Source of the DNA: Osedax fenrisi
Taxonomy: Eukaryota; Annelida; Polychaeta; Sabellida; Siboglinidae
Reading direction: 5' to 3'
Assembly (NCBI GenBank): GCA_964019155.1
Contig: OZ025243.1
Location: 9,913,865-9,977,864, forward strand
Length of the DNA stretch: 64,000 nucleotides
Part shown: positions 58,162 to 64,000 of the stretch, one piece after another
Layout of the letters: each line of letters starts with the position of its first letter
Position numbering within the stretch: the first letter of the stretch is position 1
The notes under the pieces: generated by a model
Database searches by the model: none
Told to the model about the DNA's origin: nothing
What the model saw: only the letters and a program-made list of their open reading frames with translations
Made by a program: the position numbers and the translations under genes

Positions 58162-58177
58162 ATGAGAATCATCATAA

Positions 58178-61100
58178 TTATTTGGCTACTTCAGGAACGG
58201 GAATAGTACCCTTTTCACTTACGTATACACCATCCAAGAATTTACGGATATCTTTATCTCTTACTCGTGTACTTTGTTGAATCAGAGCAGCTAAATAAAT
58301 ATAATTAGATATTATATATACTTATGAATTACAAATATTAATAAATATATTTACCTGATTGAGAAACAAATTCAATGCTATTTCCTTCAAGGATAAATTC
58401 ATCCTTGAGTTTACCAGAAGGACGGCATGTAACACCACTCAACATACGGACATGACGAGTAAATTTTTCTCCCAAAAAGTTCCTTACTTCAACCATGGTA
58501 TTTTCTTCACTTATAGCAACATTAATTGGGAAATGGGCATATACGGAACGCATCTTGTAGAGGAAACCCTGTTAAATTAAATATAATATTATTAAAGAAT
58601 ATTAAAAAAATAAATCAGTCCTATCATTGTAATCTGTATTCATTGTAAATGTTTTACTATACAAATGTTGTATCATCATAATAAATAAATTATTAAAGCA
58701 TATTAAAAAAAATAAATCAGTCCTATCATTGTAATCTGTATTCATTGTAAATGTTTTACTATACAAATTTTGTATCATCATAATAAATAAATTAGTAAAG
58801 TATATTAAAAAACAAATCAGTCCTATCATTGTAATCTGTATTCATTGTAAATGTTTTACTATACAAATATTGTATCATCATAGATTTAAATTATAAAACC
58901 ATATATTATAGTTACTATATATAAAATTATATATTGATGATAAATATTTTCCATAATAAATTGAAATATCATATATTTTATAAATATAATAATTCACCCA
59001 TATATTATGAATTGAATAATCTACTTACTACTGACAACCATTATAAAGATCAAGATACTAAATAAGGTGCTTTTGAGAAGATAATATTTTATTAATTTCA
59101 GAATCAGTTATTCATTCATATATCTCAGACAGGGATAACTTCATTCATCATTATATATATATATTTTATATAATAAATTGAAATATCATATATTTTATAA
59201 ATATAATAATCCACCCATATATTATGAATTAAATAATATACTACTGACAACCATTATAAATATCAAGATACTAAATAAAGTGCTTTTGAAAAGATAATAT
59301 GTTATTAATTTCAGAATCAGTTATTCATTCATATATCTCAGACAGGGATAACTTCATTCATCATAATATATACATTATTTTACATAATAAATTGAAATAT
59401 CATATATTTTATAAATATAATAATTCACTCATATATTATGAATTAAATAAAACTTTTGAGAAGATAACATTTTATTAATTTCAGAATCAGTTATTCATTC
59501 ATATATCTCAGACAGGGATAACTTCATTCATCATAATATATATATATATTATTTTACATAATAAATTGAAATATCATATATTTTATAAATATAATAATTC
59601 ACCCATATATTATGAATTAAATAATATACTTACTACTGACAACCATTATAAAGATCAAGATACTAAATAAGGTGCTTTTGAGAAGATAATATTTTATTAA
59701 TTTCAGAATCAGTTATTCATTCATATATCTCAGACAGGGATAACTTCATTCATCATAATATATATATATTATTTTACATAATAAATTGAAATATCATATA
59801 TTTTATAAATATAATAATTCACCCATATATTATGAATTAAATAATATACTTACTACTGACAACCATTATAAAGATCAAGACACTAAATAAGGTGCTTTTG
59901 AGAAGATATTTTATTAATTTCAGAATCAGTTATTCATTCATATATCTCAGACAGGGATAACTTCATTCATCATAATATATATATATATATTATTTTACAT
60001 AATAAATTGAAATATCATATATTTTATAAATATAATAATTCACCCATATATTATGAATTAAATAATATACTTACTACTGACAACCATTATAAAGATCAAG
60101 ATACTAAATAAGGTGCTTTTGAGAAGATAATATTTTATTAATTTCAGAATCAGTTATTCATTCATATATCTCAGACAGGGATAACTTCATTCATCATAAT
60201 ATATATATATTATTTTACATAATAAATTGAAATATCATATATTTTATAAATATAATAATTCACCCATATATTATGAATTAAATAATATACTTACTACTGA
60301 CAACCATTATAAAGATCAAGATACTAAATAAGGTGCTTTTGAGAAGATAATATTTTATTAATTTCAGAATCAGTTATTCATTCATATATCTCAGACAGGG
60401 ATAACTTCATTCATCATAATATATATATATTATTTTACATAATAAATTGAAATATCATATATTTTATAAATATAATAATTCACCCATATATTATGAATTA
60501 AATAATATACTTACTACTGACAACCATTATAAAGATCAAGATACTAAATAAGGTGCTTTTGAGAAGATATATTTTATTAATTATATTAATTTCAGAATCA
60601 GTTATTCATTCATATATCTCAGACAGGGATAACTTCATTCATCATAATATATTTATATATATTATTTTACATAATAAATTGAAATATCATATATTTTATA
60701 AATATAATAATTCACCCATATATTATGAATTGAATAATCTACTTACTACTGACAACCATTATAAAGATCAAGATACTAAATAAGGTGCTTTTGAGAAGAT
60801 AATATTGTATTATATTTATTTCAGAATTTTCAGTTATTCATTCATATATCTCAGACAGGGATAACTTCTTTCATCATAATAAATACAAATTATTCTACAG
60901 AATTAATTGAAATATCATATATTTTAAAGATAATATTTAACCCGATATTAGGAATTAAACAATCTATTTAATACGGAAATAGTGATCTCATTTGTAATGT
61001 ATTCTATTATTTACATTAATATGTATTATCATTGTGCACGAGATCATTGGTATTACATACAATCACTATAAGATTAATATACTAAATTAGGTTCTATGGA

Positions 61101-63153
61101 GAAGATATATTCTAGCGATTTCAGAATTTTCAGTTATTCATTCATATATCTCAGACAGGGATAACATCTTTCATCATTATAAATAAAATAATTTTCCATA
61201 ATAAATTGAAATATCATATATATTATAAATATAATAATTCACCCATATATTATGAATTGAACAATATACTTCTACTTAGAACCATTATAATGATTAATAT
61301 ACAAAATAAGGTGAGTTTGAGAAGATATTTGTATGTTATATTGATTTCAGAATTTTCAGTTATTCATTCATATATCTCAGACAGGGATAACATCTTTCAT
61401 CACAATACAATTTATTTAATAAATAAAACTATTTTCCATAATAAATTGAAATATCATATATATTATAAATATAATAATTCACCCATATATTATGAATTGA
61501 ACAATATACTTCTACTTAGAACCATTATAATGATTAATATACAAAATAAAGTGAGTTTGAGAAGATATTTATATATATATATATGTTATATTGATTTCAG
61601 AATTTTCAGTTATTCAGTCATACAACTCAGACAGGGATAACATCTTTCATCATAATAAATATAAATTAATTATATACAGAGTAATTGTAAAGTTTATATT
61701 TTAAGATAGAAAGAATACACCTATTTACACAATAATATATGTATTAATTTTGAATAATACGAGTGAATTATTAATTTATGTAATACATTTAAATATTCTA
61801 TACTAATGTATTCAACAATAGCTGATAAATTAAATATATTCATTTATAATAATTAGGTTACTATTAATCTACATTAAATACATAATATTAACTAACCACT
61901 GTTACACCTTTGATCATGTTATCAATGTGTGAGCAAATAGTACGTACAGCGGCTAATTCCTTGCGGATACCTAGCCATTTTTCAACACGTAACTTTTTCT
62001 TTCCAATAAGTTCCATATCCACGGATAAATGACGGAAATCACGTCTCAGTACTCCTCGCTTTCCTTTTACGGTTACACATCGTGACTTGACAGTGAGTGT
62101 AACTAAAATGTTTGTATTAAATGTATTATGAAATAAATATAAAAAAAATGTCATTTATATAAGATTTACACTATATACCTCAATAATCTATATTTTGATC
62201 AAGATAATATATGTACCTACATGTATATTTCATTATTTAAATCTTAAATCATTAATTATATACAGACAAATAATTATTATGTTACATAGTCTATGTAACA
62301 TATTCTCTTTTTGATAAAACGATTTGTTAAATTTAGTTAATAGATAATAAATATAATATATAAGATCAGATTTTGTAAAAAAAAATTAGTAAAAATATAA
62401 AAACCCCTATCTACATAACGAAGATACATTTCTAGCAGTATCGAACCATTGAAATAGACTTAATTTACAGACAATTTTATACAATGTTTTCAAGTTAACT
62501 TTTACTCACTTCATAGAAACATATATCATTTAAAACATATTCCATTAATTTGTTATACATTAGTATGAACACTAATTTTGCATTATAAAAGTGTAACTTG
62601 ATACGAATATACATTATTAACATAATTATTTGAATATCAACCTATGCAGGTGACGCTGTTTTTATACAAAATCAAATTACACGATTTTGCTTATTGGTAT
62701 AGCTTTCATTAACAACTTATTTCCGATATTAATTATTAAGCTAACTTAGTTTCTCTAAAAATCTTTAGATCATAATTATTTATAAACACATGTAAAATCG
62801 TACGAAATTAACGGTATTCACTTACTCATATATATATATAATTTAAACATGACTATATAAGATAATGTATTAATTAATGGATTATATATGAATCGCAAAC
62901 AATAAGTGTATATGATCATACAAATATTATTTCATAAATTATTAAATATATGATAAATAACTATAGATGTTTACCATAAAATAATGTTATAATATGTATT
63001 ATAATTATTATAAATGACAATAATTTAACTTTTTAAGAATATTTTTCAAATTATTTTATTAAAAAAGATATTGTAATTTATACCGTTAATACAATTTTAA
63101 AACCAACCTTCGTCAGGGATATTTATTACTTGGTTGACCTTAATTATCTTCAT
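58178..63153 (-). CDS. RPL9: 60S ribosomal protein L9 (uL6), complete
   Basis: Coding exons 63153-63108, 62102-61897, 58568-58355 and 58290-58178 join in phase and give 192 residues, the usual animal length. The protein starts MKIIKVNQVINIPDE. It contains VTVKGKRGVLRRDFRHL, GKKKLRVEKWLGIRKELA, VRTICSHIDNMIKGVTV, GFLYKMRSVYAHFPINVAIS, NFLGEKFTRHVRM and DKDIRKFLDGVYVSEKGT, and ends at TAA 58178-58180. uL6 binds 28S rRNA in the large subunit near the sarcin-ricin loop. The first coding exon begins only 7 bases after an AACAG acceptor, so a leader exon lies upstream. Intron 3 of this set (58569-61896) holds a satellite array. Confidence 0.97.
58589..58882. repeat. ~101-bp tandem repeat, about 2.7 copies
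   Basis: AATCAGTCCTATCATTGTAA and the following ATCTGTATTCATTGTAAATG recur at about 58,613, 58,715 and 58,815, in the RPL9 intron next to the 3' splice site at 58569. Confidence 0.85.
58940..61665. repeat. ~220-bp satellite array, about 12 copies, inside the RPL9 intron
   Basis: The landmark CAGACAGGGATAAC recurs at about 59128, 59340, 59510, 59732, 59949, 60172, 60391, 60621, 60855, 61157, 61379 and 61631. Each unit also has AAATTGAAATATCATATATT, TTCACCCATATATTATGAAT and TTTCAGAATCAGTTATTCAT. Middle units are almost identical; the outer ones (first and last three) are more diverged and of unequal length. Open frames inside are by-products of the repeat. Confidence 0.9.
62400..62800. repeat. 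Dispersed repeat R1, copy 2 (diverged)
   Basis: Words TCTAGCAGTATCGAACCATT, ACAATGTTTTCAAGTT and TACAAAATCAAATTACACGA occur in the same order as in 9465-9960. It lies in the RPL9 intron between coding exons 1 and 2. Confidence 0.6.
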
Positions 63154-63159
63154 AATGAT

Positions 63160-63427
63160 ACTGTTAACAAATTGAAAAAGTAAATATAAATATTTAAAAA
63201 TAATTTAAACATATTATAAATACTGGCAAAATTTGTTATAAACATATATTTAGCATATTATTCTACTAAATAATTAAATAATATATTAATATATTTATTT
63301 TTTTATAATAATAGAATATCAACATATTCGATAGAAGCTTATATGTACTGGATTTCCTAGATTTTAAAACATCGTTACAATAAAATATTGCAACTTACGA
63401 TATTAGGCGGAAAAGGAAAAAAAAGAG
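63160..63427 (-). promoter_or_regulatory. RPL9 leader: TOP-type start, 5' UTR exon and leader intron
   Basis: On the minus strand a pyrimidine tract CTCTTTTTTTTCCTTTTCC starts near 63427. It is followed by GCCTAATATC and a GTAAGTTG donor (leader exon about 63427-63399). The matching acceptor TTTGTTAACAG ends at 63161, 7 bases before the ATG. A start inside a terminal oligopyrimidine tract and a leader intron close to the ATG are typical of animal ribosomal protein genes. TOP tracts tie translation to growth signals. Confidence 0.6.
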
Positions 63428-63759
63428 GATGTTATTTTAATTTGTAAATAATTCTGTGTATTATATTTGTAAATTTAATTTAATGTTAGTTTTAATTTAT
63501 AATACACTGATGTGTTTCCTTTGATTTTATGAACTAAATATATATATATATATATATACATATATATATACCTATATATTTTATATTATATTAATAGATT
63601 ATTATATATAATATATAATATATCAAAATATACGTTTTCAAATTATGATAATTATTTATTTTGAAATAATATTTATTAAATCTTTATTTCATGATTATTA
63701 TGTTACGTTTAATATGTAATACTTTTAATTCACAGAACCACTAGATAATATATAAATAA
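63428..63759. other. AT-rich upstream flank of RPL9
   Basis: (TA)n near 63,538-63,570. No other motif can be separated from the AT background. Confidence 0.35.
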
Positions 63760-64000
63760 TTTTAAGTTAAGCTTAATAACGTTTTTATATGTTTATAAAT
63801 GTGTATACGCATAGGGATTTTAAAAAAATATGTTTATAATTTAATATTTAGACATTTTTAAAATGATTTTAAAGAATCAGCAAAGATTTTTCGAAGGAAA
63901 GATATAACACTTACGCGAAATCGTGTAATTCGAATTTGTATACAAAATACCCTGGTGCCACCTATAGCGGGTTACTTTTAGGAACTATGCGTTGTTTATA
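63760..64000 (-). repeat. Dispersed repeat R1, copy 3, cut by the window end
   Basis: The minus strand from 64000 reads nearly identically to the + strand from 9776 to 9902 (CATAGTTCCTAAAAGTAACC, GCTATAGGTGGCAC, TTCGAATTACAC, TATATCTTTCCTTCG). It is the closer of the two relatives of copy 1. Confidence 0.75.

Noticed and set aside
60553..61640. Frames of 76 and 144 codons with repeated peptide blocks
   Set aside because: They run through the 220-bp satellite. The peptide repeats simply reflect the DNA repeat, and the frames do not persist through all units.
1..64000. CRISPR arrays, bacterial operons or phage genes
   Set aside because: Spliced genes, non-LTR retroposons and poly(A) signals show that this is animal nuclear DNA. 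The tandem arrays have no spacer structure.

Overview
The window is AT-rich nuclear DNA from an invertebrate animal. The evidence is GT-AG spliced genes with short exons, a metazoan-type ribosomal protein L9 gene, animal non-LTR retrotransposons (CR1/L2-like and RTE-like), tRNA-derived SINEs, and hAT-, pogo- and other TIR-type DNA elements. Most exons are much richer in G+C than the surrounding introns. A SAM-domain TKL kinase together with this base composition would fit a sponge or another early-branching animal. That is inference, and no species is assigned.

Layout. 1-3,450: repeats, a pogo-like MITE (719-1540), and the terminal + strand exon of a ricin-type lectin protein, possibly a polypeptide GalNAc-transferase (2272-2430). 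3,455-6,566: a broken CR1/L2-like LINE lying between two copies of one short MITE family. 7,754-10,869: a + strand EngB/GTPBP8-type mitochondrial GTPase; five exons were rebuilt and the last is not found. 11-15 kb: SINEs, a LINE fragment, and a + strand terminal exon of a membrane protein (14854-15207). 16,344-36,356, perhaps to 37,478: one large minus-strand gene encoding SAM domain, coiled coil, TKL kinase and C-terminal tail. At least 20 exons were rebuilt with matching splice phases, and its kinase has HLD in place of HRD. 38.5-43.5 kb: SINE, MITEs and a decayed RTE-like LINE. 45,257-52,659: a complete five-exon + strand gene for a 232-residue single-pass membrane protein with Sel1 repeats, whose introns are full of TIR elements. 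53.2-54.2 kb: a second RTE-like LINE. 54,942-55,965: an intact-ended hAT element with an 8-bp target duplication and a BED-finger remnant. 58,178-63,427: RPL9 on the minus strand, complete, with a TOP-type leader exon and a satellite array in its third coding intron.

The protein genes are unrelated single genes (translation, mitochondrial GTPase, signalling kinase, membrane Sel1 protein), so no operon-like cooperation is implied. The most unusual signal is a set of very short (34-42 bp) inserts, mostly palindromic, flanked by perfect 8-bp direct repeats. Three of them are copies of one near-perfect palindrome at 6935, 40703 and 46999. Two different 42-bp inserts sit at one target (50706-50813), and another interrupts a SINE (33596). 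They look like ultra-small mobile inserts.
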